Below, one piece after another: positions 45,021 to 54,195 of a stretch of 64,000 nt of DNA. The notes under the pieces are model-generated. The model was not told where the DNA came from. It made no database searches and worked only from the letters and a program-made list of their open reading frames with translations. The first letter of the stretch is position 1. Each line of letters begins with the position of its first letter. The stretch spans positions 212,098 through 276,097 of the forward strand of contig NZ_SRXO01000005.1 in the NCBI RefSeq assembly GCF_008360935.1, written 5' to 3'. The DNA is from Siccirubricoccus phaeus (lineage in GTDB: Bacteria; Pseudomonadota; Alphaproteobacteria; Acetobacterales; Acetobacteraceae). The translations under genes and the position numbers were made by a program.

Positions 45021-46055
45021 TCACCCCAGCGTATCAGCCACCGGCCGCGCCCCCGGCGGCAGTTTCCCCGCCACCAGCGCCTGCAGATCCGCCTGCGGCC
45101 TTGCCCCGAAATGCGAGATCACCTCCGCCGCCGCCACCGACCCCCAGCGGCCGCATTCCGGCAAGGGCAGGCCCCGGGTCAGCGCCGCCAGGAACCCCGC
45201 CGCATAGGCGTCGCCCGCCCCGGTGGTGTCCACCACCTTCACCGGCGCCGCCGGCACGGCATGCCGTTCCTCCCCGGCCAGGATGATGCTGCCCTGCTCG
45301 CTGCGGGTCAGCGCCGCCAGGCCGACATCCGCGGCCGCCAGCCGCGCCGCCGCCGCGAAATCCTCCGTCTCGTACAGCGCCGCCAGCTCGCTCTGATTGG
45401 CGAAGAGGATATCCGCCTCCTCCCGCACGAAGCGCAGGAAGGCCTGGCGGTGGCGCTCCACGCAGAAGGCGTCGGAAAGGCTGATCGCCACCTGCCGCCC
45501 GGCCTGGTGGGCGATCCGCGCCGCCTCGTAGAAGGCCGCCTGGGCCGCCGGCGGGTCGAAGAGATAGCCTTCCAGGTACAGCACCCTGGCCCGCGCCACC
45601 TCCGCCGGGTCCACATCGGCCGCGGAGAATTGCACGCAGGCGCCGAGATAGGTGTTCATCGTCCGCTGCGCATCCGGGGTGACCAGGATGAGGCAGCGCG
45701 CCGTCGGCGCGTAGCCCTCCCCCTTGGCCTTGAGCGGCGCGGTGGGGAAATGCACCCCGGCCGCGCGGATGTCATGGGCGAAGACCTGGCCCAGCGCGTC
45801 ATCCGCCACCTTGCCGAGGAAGCCGACCCGGGCGCCGAGCGCTGCCGCCACCGCGCAGGTATTGGCCGCCGAGCCGCCGGAGCTTTCCACCCCCGGCCCC
45901 ATCTTCGCGTAGAGCGAGTCGGCCTGCTCGGCGCCGATCAGCCGCATCGCCCCCTTGGCCAGGTTCTCCCGCTCCAGGAATCCGTCCTCGGCGCGGGCCA
46001 GCACATCGACGATGGCATTGCCGATGCCGAGGATATCGAGGGAGGGCTCGCTCAT
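45021..46055 (-). CDS. PfkB-family sugar/nucleoside kinase (adenosine-kinase-like)
   Basis: A 344-residue ribokinase-fold enzyme. LDILGIGNAIVDVLARAEDG, the glycine-rich SSGGSAANTCAVAAALGARVGFLG and the catalytic C-terminal motif VDTTGAGDAYAAGFLAAL (Asp base and anion hole) are present. The sequence VLYLEGYLFDPPAAQAA and LFANQSELAALY are typical of the alphaproteobacterial adenosine kinase group; ribose or other substrates cannot be excluded. ATG 46055 gives the usual first strand; the open frame upstream has no ribosome site. Divergent from the EI24 gene. Confidence 0.88.
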   Translation of the reverse strand: MSEPSLDILGIGNAIVDVLARAEDGFLERENLAKGAMRLIGAEQADSLYAKMGPGVESSGGSAANTCAVAAALGARVGFLGKVADDALGQVFAHDIRAAGVHFPTAPLKAKGEGYAPTARCLILVTPDAQRTMNTYLGACVQFSAADVDPAEVARARVLYLEGYLFDPPAAQAAFYEAARIAHQAGRQVAISLSDAFCVERHRQAFLRFVREEADILFANQSELAALYETEDFAAAARLAAADVGLAALTRSEQGSIILAGEERHAVPAAPVKVVDTTGAGDAYAAGFLAALTRGLPLPECGRWGSVAAAEVISHFGARPQADLQALVAGKLPPGARPVADTLG

Positions 46056-46159
46056 CTGGGGACAACCTCGCATCTGGCGGCGTTGCGGCCGGGTGCCGGG
46101 CGGGATAGCCCCCGTGTCCGGACGCCGCAACCTCCTGCCGTAACCTCCGGAACGCCCCG

Positions 46160-46840
46160 ATGCTCGCTCCGCTCGCCCTCACCCTGCGCCAGATCGGCGA
46201 CCCGGCCTTCCTCTGGCCGCTGCTGAAGGGCTGCCTCGCCGCGCTGGCCGCCTTCCTCGGCCTCGCGGCGCTCGGCGCCTGGCTCAGCGCCAGCCTGGTG
46301 GGCGGGGAGGGGTGGCTGGCCACCATCATCGGCGCCCTGGGCGGGCTGGCCGCCTTCGGCCTCGCCATCTGGCTCTTCGTTCCGGCGGTGCTGGCGCTGA
46401 CCGGGCTGTTCCTGGACCCGGTGGCGGCGGCGGTGGAGCGGCGCTTCTACCCGGACCTGCCGCCCGCCGCCGGGGCCGGCCTCGCCGCCCAGGCCTGGGC
46501 GGGACTTGGGCTGGCGCTGCGCTTCGGCCTGCTCTCCCTGCTGGCGCTGCCGCTCGGCCTGCTGGTGCCGCCGCTCGGCGCCCTGCTGCTCTGGGGCATT
46601 TCGGCCGTCGCGCTGGGCCATGGGCTGTTCGAAGGGGTGGCGCAACGGCGCTGCACGGTTGCCGAGTCGCAGCGGCTGCGACGGCAGAGCGAGGCGAAGG
46701 TGCTCGCCCTCGGCGCGGTGTTCGGCGGCCTCGCTCTACTGCCGGGGGTGAATCTGCTGGTGCCGGTGCTCGGCACCGCGGCGATGACTCACCTGCTGCA
46801 TGCGGACAGGCGTGCCGCCGCGACGGAAATCACCGGATGA
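46160..46840 (+). CDS. EI24-domain membrane protein (CysZ-like)
   Basis: A 226-residue protein with four or five membrane segments (GCLAALAAFLGLAALGAWL, ATIIGALGGLAAFGLAIWLFVPAVLALTG, FGLLSLLALPLGLLVPPLGA, VFGGLALLPGVNLLVPVLG). FLDPVAAAVERRFYPDLP between segments matches the EI24/CysZ core. CysZ imports sulfate in E. coli, but most alphaproteobacterial EI24 proteins are uncharacterised. Bactofilin follows 111 bases later. Confidence 0.82.
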   Translation: MLAPLALTLRQIGDPAFLWPLLKGCLAALAAFLGLAALGAWLSASLVGGEGWLATIIGALGGLAAFGLAIWLFVPAVLALTGLFLDPVAAAVERRFYPDLPPAAGAGLAAQAWAGLGLALRFGLLSLLALPLGLLVPPLGALLLWGISAVALGHGLFEGVAQRRCTVAESQRLRRQSEAKVLALGAVFGGLALLPGVNLLVPVLGTAAMTHLLHADRRAAATEITG

Positions 46841-46951
46841 AGGTGCCGCGTGTTGTGTGCGGGGGAGGGCGCATGTTAGCCCGGGGGCACCGGGGCCGCG
46901 TGCGCGGACCGTGCCGAGAACCCCGCCAGTTGCCGATCGAGGGAAGGCTTC

Positions 46952-47560
46952 ATGTCCATTTTCAGCCGAAAGCGTGAGGAGGGGGCGGCGCCCCAGCCGG
47001 CCGTGCCTCAGGCCCCGGCGCCGAGCGCGGCTCGCGATGCCGAGCTCGGCGTGCCGCCCTTCCGCCCATCATCCAAGGACGCGCCCGCCATGACCGTCGC
47101 CCCCAAGCCCACCGCCGCCCCCGTCCCGACCCTCGGCGCCCGCCCGGCCCCGGTGGGCGTGCCGGCCCGGCCGGCCCCGCGAGCCGAGACGGCGGAGCGC
47201 CGCACCCTGGTCGTCGGGCGCGGCATCAGCCTCCAGGGCACCGTGACGGATGCCGAGCGGCTGGTGGTGGAAGGCACGGTGGAAAGCCAGATGATCCAGG
47301 CGACCGAGCTCTTCGTCGCCCAGGCCGGCGTCTTCAAGGGCGAGGTGCAGGTGGAGGATGCCGAGATCGCCGGCCTGTTCGACGGCACCATCACCACGCG
47401 CGGCAGCCTCGTCATCCGCGCCACCGGCCGGGTGACCGGCACCGCCCGCTACCGCAAGCTGCAGGTGGAGGAGGGCGGCCAGGTCTCCGGCAAGATGGAG
47501 ATGATCACGGAAGGCGCCGCCCCGCCGGTACGGTTGCCGGCCGCCGCCGCGGAGAGCTGA
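46952..47560 (+). CDS. bactofilin
   Basis: A 202-residue polymer-forming cytoskeletal protein. A Pro/Ala-rich disordered N terminus (about 1-85) precedes the beta-helix core: LVVGRGISLQGTVTDAERLV, VEGTVESQMIQATELFVAQAG, FKGEVQVEDAEIAGLFDGTI, RGSLVIRATGRVTGTARYRK. The C terminus is short and disordered. Bactofilins scaffold cell-shape, stalk or polarity functions. The N-terminal extension is longer than in Caulobacter BacA. The ATG opens MSIFSRKREEG. Confidence 0.9.
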   Translation: MSIFSRKREEGAAPQPAVPQAPAPSAARDAELGVPPFRPSSKDAPAMTVAPKPTAAPVPTLGARPAPVGVPARPAPRAETAERRTLVVGRGISLQGTVTDAERLVVEGTVESQMIQATELFVAQAGVFKGEVQVEDAEIAGLFDGTITTRGSLVIRATGRVTGTARYRKLQVEEGGQVSGKMEMITEGAAPPVRLPAAAAES

Positions 47561-47620
47561 CCCCACCGTCGCAACCGGGCCAGGCCCTGGCCTGGCCTTT
47601 CCCGCCGGACCCCGCCCGCC

Positions 47621-48205
47621 ATGGCGCCGCCGCTGTCCCGCCTTCGCCTGCTGCTGCTGCTGCCGCTGCTGGGCTGCGCGGCCGGAACCCAGGGGGAGGC
47701 GTTGCAGCAGGCGCTGGAGAGCGGCCAGGCCAGCCTGGCGGCCATCGGGGCCGGGGCGGGGCCGGGGGTGGTCCGACCCTCGGCGGGCCTGGCCGATGCA
47801 CCGGCGCCCGTCGCCGTCGCGGCAGCGGCCGGGCCGCCGGCCGAGCCCGCCGCGCCGCTGCTGCAGCCCGTCCTTACCGGCCCGTCCCGTACCGGCCCGA
47901 CCCGTAGCGGCCAGGCCGGCCCGCCCGCCAGCGCCGCCGAATTGCTCGGCCTCAACCCGGCCGAATTGCGGCTCCGCCTCGGCGAGCCGGCGCTGCGCCG
48001 GCCGGAAGGGCCGGGCGAGATCTGGCTCTACACCGCCGCCGCCTGCGCCCTCGACCTGGTGCTGTACCGGGAGGGGCGGGCGGGGCTGCGCGTGGCCCAT
48101 GCCGCCGCCAGGGCCAATGGCCCGGCGCCGCGGACGGAGGCGGCCTGCCTCTCCGAGATCGCCAGCCCGCCCGGCGGCGGGCTGCCCGGCGGCACTGGCG
48201 CCTGA
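47621..48205 (+). CDS. putative lipoprotein of unknown function
   Basis: A 194-residue protein. The N-terminal LRLLLLLPLLGCAAG ends in a lipobox-like LLGC (Cys at about 18), so it is likely a membrane-anchored lipoprotein. A Pro/Ala/Gly-rich linker follows, then a small domain: AAELLGLNPAELRLRLGEPALRRPEGPGEIWLYTAAACALDLVLYRE, the pattern of small outer-membrane-assembly-like lipoproteins (SmpA/BamE-like), ending with a cysteine in AACLSEIA. Family assignment is tentative. 60 bases after bactofilin, same strand. Confidence 0.7.
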   Translation: MAPPLSRLRLLLLLPLLGCAAGTQGEALQQALESGQASLAAIGAGAGPGVVRPSAGLADAPAPVAVAAAAGPPAEPAAPLLQPVLTGPSRTGPTRSGQAGPPASAAELLGLNPAELRLRLGEPALRRPEGPGEIWLYTAAACALDLVLYREGRAGLRVAHAAARANGPAPRTEAACLSEIASPPGGGLPGGTGA

Positions 48206-48488
48206 GGCCGGCCCCCCAGGGCGCCGCGGCCTGCAGGGCGCGTCGAGCCGCGCCGCCGGAGCGACCGGGCTGCCCGGGCAACCGGCCTGAAGCCCGGTGC
48301 AAAAAAGGCGCGGCTCCGCTGGCCGGCCCAGCCGGCGCGATCCTCCTCCCCGGCCGCACGGCGTGGCCGGGGCGCAAGCCCTTCGCCCCCTCCATCCCAG
48401 CCCGGGGCTCTGGCCTTTTGCCCCGCCGCATGATTCACGCTGCGCGGCGGCCGCATGACGCGCGGTCGCGCTCCAGAAGGGCCGGGCC
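48206..48488. other. gene-free interval with hairpins
   Basis: Contains GACCGGGCTGCCCGGGCAAC followed by CCTGAAGCCCGGTGCAAAAA (48263-48306), a stem ending in six A residues, and the GCCGCACGGCGTGGCCGGG region. These look like structured transcript ends of the lipoprotein gene. No gene seen. Confidence 0.45.
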
Positions 48489-49424
48489 TTGATCCTCTAC
48501 CTCAACGTCTTCCTGCCACCTTTCGGCATGCTGCTGGCCGGCGCGCTGCTGCGCCGCTGGCTGCTGCGGGAGGACGCCGTCTGGGCGGGTATCGAGCGCC
48601 TGGTCTTCTGGGCGCTGCTGCCCGCCCTGCTGGTCTCGGCCATCTCCGCCGTCGATCTGGCGGCGCTGCCGCTCGGCGCCATGGCGCTGGTCATCTGGCT
48701 GGCGCTGCTGCTGGGCGGCGGGCTCAGCCTGGTGCTGGCGCGCGCCTTCGGCACGCTGCACCCGGCCGCCACCTCGGTCTTCCAGGGCGGCATCCGCTTC
48801 AACCAGCTCATGGGCTTCGCCGTCGTGGCCGGGCTCTATGGCGGCGCCGGCACCAGCCTCGGCGCCGTCGCCACCGGCCTCATCGTGCCCTGCGTGCAGG
48901 TGCTGACGATCCTGGTCTTCGCCCTCGGCCGGCCGGACGGGGCGCGGCCCACGCCGGGGCGGGTGGCGCGGCAATTGGCCACCAACCCGCTGCTGCTGGC
49001 CTGCATCATCGGCTTCTCGGTGGCGGCGCTGGGCGGGCTGCCGCCCGGCCTCAGGCCGCTGCTGGCGACGCTCGGCCAGGCCTCGATCGCGCTCGGCCTG
49101 CTCTGCGTCGGGGCGGCGCTGTCGCTGGCGACGCTCAAGGACCGGCTCGGCCTGCAATTGGCGACGGCCTGCCTGAAGCTGCTGGGGATGCCGGCGCTGA
49201 CCCTCCTCTTCGGCCATGTCTTCGGGCTGGCGCCGCTGGCGCTGGCCAATGCGCTGATCTTCATGGCGCTGCCGACCGCCACCACCAGCTATGTCATGGC
49301 CCGCGCCATGGGCGGCGACGCGAAGCTGATGGCGGCGATCATCACCCTGCAGCATCTGCTCTCCGCCATCACCCTGCCGGCGATGATCGCGCTGCTGGGC
49401 CTCGCCGGGCCCGTGCCGGGCTGA
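48489..49424 (+). CDS. AEC-family (auxin efflux carrier-like) transporter
   Basis: A 311-residue inner-membrane protein with ten hydrophobic segments in the 5+5 layout of AEC/BASS-type carriers. LYLNVFLPPFGMLLAGALLRR, FWALLPALLVSAIS, QGGIRFNQLMGFAVVAGLYG and ANALIFMALPTATTSYVMARAMGGDAKLMAAIITLQHLLS are family regions. Substrates in bacteria are carboxylates such as malate or malonate; not predictable here. The start is TTG (48489) with AAGGGCCGGG upstream. Confidence 0.87.
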   Translation: MILYLNVFLPPFGMLLAGALLRRWLLREDAVWAGIERLVFWALLPALLVSAISAVDLAALPLGAMALVIWLALLLGGGLSLVLARAFGTLHPAATSVFQGGIRFNQLMGFAVVAGLYGGAGTSLGAVATGLIVPCVQVLTILVFALGRPDGARPTPGRVARQLATNPLLLACIIGFSVAALGGLPPGLRPLLATLGQASIALGLLCVGAALSLATLKDRLGLQLATACLKLLGMPALTLLFGHVFGLAPLALANALIFMALPTATTSYVMARAMGGDAKLMAAIITLQHLLSAITLPAMIALLGLAGPVPG

Positions 49425-49574
49425 CCATGGCGGCCGCTCCGGCGGCGGTCCTTGAGCCGGGCTTCACCGCCCCGGGCGGGCCGGCGCTACGGGCGCGCCC
49501 GGGCGGCTCGCAAGCCGGCTTCCCGCCCGGGGCGGTGACGCGGCGCGGCAATTCCGGTTAGATGCCGGCGGCGA

Positions 49575-50564
49575 ATGAAAGCGGGGCTGGGCGCGATGCT
49601 GGGACGGCGGGAGCTGGTGGCGGGGTTGGCGGGGCTGGCAGCGATGCCGGGGCCGGCGCGGGCGCAGGGCTTCCCGGACCGGCCGCTGCGCTGGGTCGTC
49701 GGCTACCCGCCGGGCGGCGCCAGCGACACCTTCGCCCGGCTGATCGGCGCGCATATCGCCACGCGGCTCGGCCAGAACGTGGTGGTGGAGAACCGCCCGG
49801 GCGGCGGCGCGGTGGTGGCCAGCGAGGCCGTCGCCCGCAGCACGCCGGATGGCTATACGCTGATGCATGTCGACAACGGCATCCTGACCTACAACCCGGC
49901 GCTCTACAGCCGGCTGCCCTATGACCCGGACCGCGATTTCCGCGGCGTGGGCTTCATCGGCCGCTTCCCGCTCTTCATCGTGGTGCGGCCGGACAGCCCG
50001 GTGAAGGATTTTGCCGAGTTCGTCGCCCAATCGAAGGCGCGGGCGCCGAATTACGGGACGCCGGCGGTGGCCTCGCCGCACCATCTGGCGATGGAGATGG
50101 TGAAGCGGCGCACCGGGCTGCAGGCGACGCATGTGCCCTATCGCGGCGGGCCGGCGGCGATGCAGGATTTGCTCTCCGGCAATGTGGACAGCGTGGTGAT
50201 CGACTGCGCGACGGGCATTCCCTTCATCGCTTCGGGCCGGGTGAAGACGCTGTGCTGCTTCTCCGAGGCGCGGAGCCCGAAGGCGCCCGAGGTGCCGACG
50301 CTGCGGGAGCTGGGTTTCCCCACGGCCATCGCCTATGGCTGGCAGGGGATGAGCGTGCCGGCCGCCACGCCGGCGGCGGTGGTGGAGAAGCTGGCCGACG
50401 GGCTGCGCGCCGGCGTCGCGGCGGCTGACGTGCAGGTGCGGTTCCACGACCTCGGCATCGAGAGCGCGCCCTGGAGCCCGGCGGAGTTCCAGGAATTCGT
50501 GAAGCGCGAGAGCGCCGAATGGCGGCCGCTGATCCGCGAGCTGGGGATCCGGCTGGATAGCTGA
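49575..50564 (+). CDS. Bug/TctC-family periplasmic binding protein
   Basis: A 329-residue exported protein. A twin-arginine-like signal (LGRRELVAGLAGLAAMPGPA) ends near ARAQG. The mature part has the TctC family opening PDRPLRWVVGYPPGGASDTFARLI, VVENRPGGGAVVASEAVARSTPDGYTLMHV, YRGGPAAMQDLLSGNVDSVVID and GWQGMSVPAATPAAVVEKL. Such proteins serve tripartite tricarboxylate transporters, and many stand alone, as here. ATG at 49575 or 49596 (directly before LGRRELV) are both possible; neither has a strong ribosome site. Confidence 0.9.
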   Translation: MKAGLGAMLGRRELVAGLAGLAAMPGPARAQGFPDRPLRWVVGYPPGGASDTFARLIGAHIATRLGQNVVVENRPGGGAVVASEAVARSTPDGYTLMHVDNGILTYNPALYSRLPYDPDRDFRGVGFIGRFPLFIVVRPDSPVKDFAEFVAQSKARAPNYGTPAVASPHHLAMEMVKRRTGLQATHVPYRGGPAAMQDLLSGNVDSVVIDCATGIPFIASGRVKTLCCFSEARSPKAPEVPTLRELGFPTAIAYGWQGMSVPAATPAAVVEKLADGLRAGVAAADVQVRFHDLGIESAPWSPAEFQEFVKRESAEWRPLIRELGIRLDS

Positions 50565-50569
50565 CCGGC

Positions 50570-50760
50570 CTGCTTTCCCCCCGCCTGGCGGGGAGGGTCG
50601 GGTTGGGGGTGGTGGTGGGGGTGCCGGCCGCCCTGATCGGCAAGCATCGGGCCGGGGGCCGCAGGTCGCGCGGGAAGCCACCCCCACCCCAACCCTCCCC
50701 CGCCAGCGGGGGAGGGGGCGGCATTCGCCCACCGACAGGGTGCGGGGGCAGCCGGCGGTT
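50570..50760. repeat. large inverted repeat after the Bug gene
   Basis: The left arm (about 50578-50622, GCCTGGCGGGGAGGGTCGGG and on through the G/T-rich part) pairs with the right arm (about 50680-50715, CCACCCCCACCCCAACCCTC then CCCCGCCAGCGGGGG) over some 35 positions with few mismatches; the loop is about 60 bases. It can form a very stable hairpin. No gene seen. Confidence 0.75.
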
Positions 50761-50784
50761 CGGGGGCGGAGCCCGTTCCGCCCG

Positions 50785-51849
50785 ATGGACAGTTTGCCGC
50801 CGCCGCTGCACATCGCCTGGATGATCGCCCGCCTGCTCCGTCACCTCGCCCGCTGGCGACAGCGTCATCGCCGCCTGCCACTGCTGGGCGATACCCGCCT
50901 GCTCTGGGAGCGGGAGCATGAGCTGACCCGCTGGTCGGTGAAGGTGCTGGGGGCGGAGCTGGCGCAGCGGCACTACGCCGCCGGCCTCGCCGGTCCCGCC
51001 GCGCCGGTGCCGGAGGGGCCGAGCGAAGCGGGGCTCACCAGCCGCACCTGCCGCCAGGCGGATATCGAGGCGCCCTGGTTCCGCCATTGGTGCCGGGTGC
51101 TGGGCACGCCGCCGGTCTATCACCGCAAGCTGTGGGAGGATGGCTTCGTCCTGCAGGCGCTGTGGGAGGCGGGGATGCTCGCCCCCGGCCGCCGCGCTTT
51201 GGGCTTCGCGGTGGGGCGGGAGGCGTTGCCGGCGATCCTCGCCGCCCAGGGGGTGGAGGTGGTGGCCACCGACCTGGCCGGCGAGGATGCCCGCGCCCGC
51301 GACTGGATCGAGACCGGCCAGCATGGCAGCGCCGCCGCGGCGCTGTTCCGGCCGGAGCTGCTGGCGCGGGAGGAATTCGACCGGCTGGTGAGCTTCCGCC
51401 CGGCGGACATGGCCGCCATCCCGGCCGAGCTGCGCCAGGGCGGCTTCGACTGCCTGTGGTCGGTCTGCGCCCTGGAGCATCTCGGCAGCCTGGAGGCGGG
51501 GTGGCGCTTCGTGGAGCAGGCGATGGAATGCCTGAGGCCGGGCGGCATCGCGGTGCATACCACGGAGTTCAACCTGGACGGGCTGGGCGGCACCATCGGC
51601 CGCGGCGTGACGGTGCTGTACCAGCGGCGGCACGTCGAGGCGCTGGCGGCCCGGGTGGCGGCACATGGCCACACCCTGCTGCCGCTGGATGAGGGGCATG
51701 GCGCCGGGATGCTGGACCGCTTCGTGGATCTGGCGCCCTTCGGCGAGGCGAGCTCGCCGCTGGGCGTGGTGTTTCCGCCGCATCTCCGGCTTTCGGTGCG
51801 GGGCTTTCCGGTGACCTCGGCGGGGCTGATCTTGCGGGCGAGGGGGTGA
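50785..51849 (+). CDS. SAM-dependent methyltransferase-like protein
   Basis: A 354-residue protein. The central part fits a class I methyltransferase: RRALGFAVGREALPAILAAQGVEVVATDLAG (motif I, with GFAVGRE instead of a canonical GxGxG), FDCLWSVCALEHLGSLEAGW (motif IV), AMECLRPGGIAVHTTEFNLD (motif VI). The N-terminal 120 residues (WEREHELTRWSVKVLGAELA) are of unknown type. The substrate is unknown; related proteins occur in polysaccharide gene clusters. ATG 50785 precedes MDSLPPPLHIAWMI; an ATG at 50821 is an alternative. Confidence 0.75.
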   Translation: MDSLPPPLHIAWMIARLLRHLARWRQRHRRLPLLGDTRLLWEREHELTRWSVKVLGAELAQRHYAAGLAGPAAPVPEGPSEAGLTSRTCRQADIEAPWFRHWCRVLGTPPVYHRKLWEDGFVLQALWEAGMLAPGRRALGFAVGREALPAILAAQGVEVVATDLAGEDARARDWIETGQHGSAAAALFRPELLAREEFDRLVSFRPADMAAIPAELRQGGFDCLWSVCALEHLGSLEAGWRFVEQAMECLRPGGIAVHTTEFNLDGLGGTIGRGVTVLYQRRHVEALAARVAAHGHTLLPLDEGHGAGMLDRFVDLAPFGEASSPLGVVFPPHLRLSVRGFPVTSAGLILRARG

Positions 51850-51924
51850 GGGACAGGGGGCCTTTCGCCGCCCGGGGCCGCGGCCGCGCCCACCGCAACC
51901 GCGCCCACCGCAACCGCGCTGCCT

Positions 51925-52022
51925 GTTGTCCTGCGCGGCTTTGCCGCGGCAGGCCGTGCGAGACGCGGGGAGTCCAGCGATTCCGGGGCCCCCGCGGCGC
52001 CGCGCAGCGGCGGCGTGGGGAG
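51925..52022. repeat. intergenic repeat family with GCGGCTTTGCCGC hairpin, copy 2
   Basis: GTTGTCCTGCGCGGCTTTGC, GGCAGGCCGTGCGAGACGCG and, at the end, CCGGGGCCCCCGCGGCGCCG with CGGCGTGGGG. A shorter form of the element at 40505-40651, again between convergent genes. Confidence 0.8.
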
Positions 52023-52026
52023 ATAC

Positions 52027-52776
52027 CTAGCGCCCCGCGATCCGTGCCGGGCCGAGCGCCTCGGTCAGCGACCGCGCCAGGGCTTCCGCCAGGCAGGCAT
52101 AGCCACGGTCATTGTGGTGCAGCCCGTCCGGGCCCAGCATCGCGTCACTCGGCGTCCCTGCCTCCGCCCAGGCGCGCATCAGCGTGGCGCGGGAGAAGAG
52201 CGGCACCTGGCTGTCCAGCGAAAGCTGGCCGAGCGCCGCATCGAAACGCTCCCAATTCGGCGCGGAGAGAATGCGTGGCGCCCGCTGGCTGTCCATCAGC
52301 ACCAGCTCCGCTCCGCTGGCGCGGATGCGGGCGATGCCGAGCGCCATGGCGGCGCTGAACTGCTCCGGCGCCATGCCGCGCAGCACCGCATTCGCCCCGG
52401 CCTGCCAGATCACCAGGGTGGGGTGCGCCGCCAGCACGTCGCCCTCCAGCCGCGCCAGCATCTCGGCGACTTCCTGCCCGCCCTTGCCGCGGTTCAGCAC
52501 CTGCACCTCATGGCCGGGGAAGGCGGCGCGCAGCCGGGCCTCGAGCTGGGCGGGATAGGCATGGGCCGGGTCGCTGGCCCCGGAGCCCTCGGTGGAGGAG
52601 GAACCGAAGGCCAGGATGGTGAGTTTCTTCCCCGCCGCCAGGGCGGCGTGTGCCTTCGGCAGGGCCAGGTACTGGTTCGGCGCGGCCGGGCAGGGCTGTG
52701 GCCAGCCTTCCTCGCCCCGGGCGGGGGCCAGGGCCAGCAGCCCGGCCAGGAGCATGGCAGCAAAAACGAGACGCAT
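52027..52776 (-). CDS. secreted SGNH/GDSL hydrolase
   Basis: A 249-residue exported esterase-like protein. Signal peptide MRLVFAAMLLAGLLALAPAR; block I LTILAFGSSSTEGSGASDP with the nucleophilic Ser; block II NRGKGGQEVAEML (Gly); block III VIWQAGANAVLRGM (Asn); block V GPDGLHHNDRGYACLAEALA with the Asp/His pair. All four SGNH residues are seen, so it is likely active, removing acyl groups from extracytoplasmic glycans or lipids. It diverges from an OpgC-like acyltransferase gene, which supports a glycan-acyl role. Confidence 0.88.
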   Translation of the reverse strand: MRLVFAAMLLAGLLALAPARGEEGWPQPCPAAPNQYLALPKAHAALAAGKKLTILAFGSSSTEGSGASDPAHAYPAQLEARLRAAFPGHEVQVLNRGKGGQEVAEMLARLEGDVLAAHPTLVIWQAGANAVLRGMAPEQFSAAMALGIARIRASGAELVLMDSQRAPRILSAPNWERFDAALGQLSLDSQVPLFSRATLMRAWAEAGTPSDAMLGPDGLHHNDRGYACLAEALARSLTEALGPARIAGR

Positions 52777-52965
52777 CCCGCCAAAATGGCGCGGCCGCCC
52801 GCGCTTGGCCAGCGCGAATCGGGCGCAGGCGTCCCCGCGCCGCCCGGGTCAGCCATGCGCCTGGCAACGCCCCGGGACGGTTGAAGGATTCATCATCGCG
52901 GCGAAAGGCGATCGGGGCTTGCATGCCGCCGCCCTCTCCCGCATCCATCGGCGCCGGAGGTGTCG

Positions 52966-54195
52966 ATGCGGAGTCTCGTCCGCGGCGCGGAAAGCCCGGC
53001 CGCCCGCACCGGGCGCCGGCGCGACCTTAGGGTGGACCTGTTCCGCGGCCTCGCCCTGTCCTGCATCTTCATCGACCATGTGCCGGGCAATTGGCTCGGC
53101 CTCCTCACCCTCCGCAACATTGCGCTCTGCGACGCGACCGAGGCCTTCGTGCTGCTGGCCGGCTATGCCGCCGGCCTGGCCTACGGCTCGGAGCTGGACC
53201 GGCGCGGATTCACCTTCGCCGCCGCCTCCCTGGCGCGGCGGATCGGCACGCTCTACGTCGCGCATATCTTCCTCTTCGTCGTCTTCACCGCCCAGGTCGG
53301 CTATTCCGCCGCGGCGCTCGACACCACCGCCTATCTGGACGAGCTGCACCTCGACGTGTTCGCGGAGCAGCCCTACCTGGCGCTGCTGCAGGCGCTGCTG
53401 CTGCGCTTCCAGCCGGCCTTCCTCGACATCTTGCCGCTCTACATCGTGCTGCTGATGCTGCTGCTGCCGGCGCTGCCGCTGCTGCGGGTGCCGGGGCTGC
53501 TGCTGGGGCTCTCCGCCGGGCTGTACCTGGCGGTGCGGCTGGCGGATGTGAACCTGCCGAGCTGGACCGGCGGCGGCTGGTTCTTCAACCCGCTGGCCTG
53601 GCAATTCCTGTTCTTCATCGGCTGCGCCCTGGGCTATGTGCCGCGCCCGCCGGAGGGCCGGCCGGCCGGGCGGCTGGCGGTGCCCTTCCACCCGGCCCTG
53701 GCGGTGCTGGCCGGCCTGCTGCTGCTGCTCGGCGCCGCGGCCAGCCTCATCACCCAGGCCGAATCCGACACCACGGCGCTGCTGCTGCCGGAGCGGGTGG
53801 CGGAGCTGCTATCCGCCGTGGACAAGACCGGGCTGCACCCGCTGCGGCTGGTCTCGATCCTGGCGCTCACCTATCTCCTCGCCCATCTGGTGCCGATCGG
53901 CGCCGGCTGGGTGCGGAGCCGCGCGGCGCTGCCCTTCGTGCTGATGGGCCAGCACGGGCTGCCGGTGTTCTGCGTCGGCATCTTCCTCTCCTTCCTCGGC
54001 CGGCTGGCGCTGGAGCTTTCCGACCGCTGGCCGATGCAGCTTGCGGTGAACCTGGCCGGGCTGGCCCTGCTGGTGGGGGTAGGGGCGATCGGCGCCTGGT
54101 ACCGGCTGCGGGAGGCGGCGACCCGGCCGCCGCCCGGCCAGGACGCTGCCGCCTTGCCCAGGGCTGCCGCCTCTCTTACCAATTCCGCGCCATGA
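52966..54195 (+). CDS. OpgC-family membrane acyltransferase
   Basis: A 409-residue polytopic protein with ten or more membrane segments. RRDLRVDLFRGLALSCIFIDHVPGNWLGLLTLRNIALCDATEAFVLLAGYAAGLAYG is the OpgC opening, including the D-FRG and the His region, and FNPLAWQFLFFIGCALGY is the mid-protein signature. OpgC proteins transfer succinyl groups to osmoregulated periplasmic glucans; related ones modify other surface polymers. ATG 52966 is favoured because GGAGG lies five bases upstream (a GTG at 52960 is within that site). The stop overlaps the next gene by four bases. Confidence 0.88.
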   Translation: MRSLVRGAESPAARTGRRRDLRVDLFRGLALSCIFIDHVPGNWLGLLTLRNIALCDATEAFVLLAGYAAGLAYGSELDRRGFTFAAASLARRIGTLYVAHIFLFVVFTAQVGYSAAALDTTAYLDELHLDVFAEQPYLALLQALLLRFQPAFLDILPLYIVLLMLLLPALPLLRVPGLLLGLSAGLYLAVRLADVNLPSWTGGGWFFNPLAWQFLFFIGCALGYVPRPPEGRPAGRLAVPFHPALAVLAGLLLLLGAAASLITQAESDTTALLLPERVAELLSAVDKTGLHPLRLVSILALTYLLAHLVPIGAGWVRSRAALPFVLMGQHGLPVFCVGIFLSFLGRLALELSDRWPMQLAVNLAGLALLVGVGAIGAWYRLREAATRPPPGQDAAALPRAAASLTNSAP

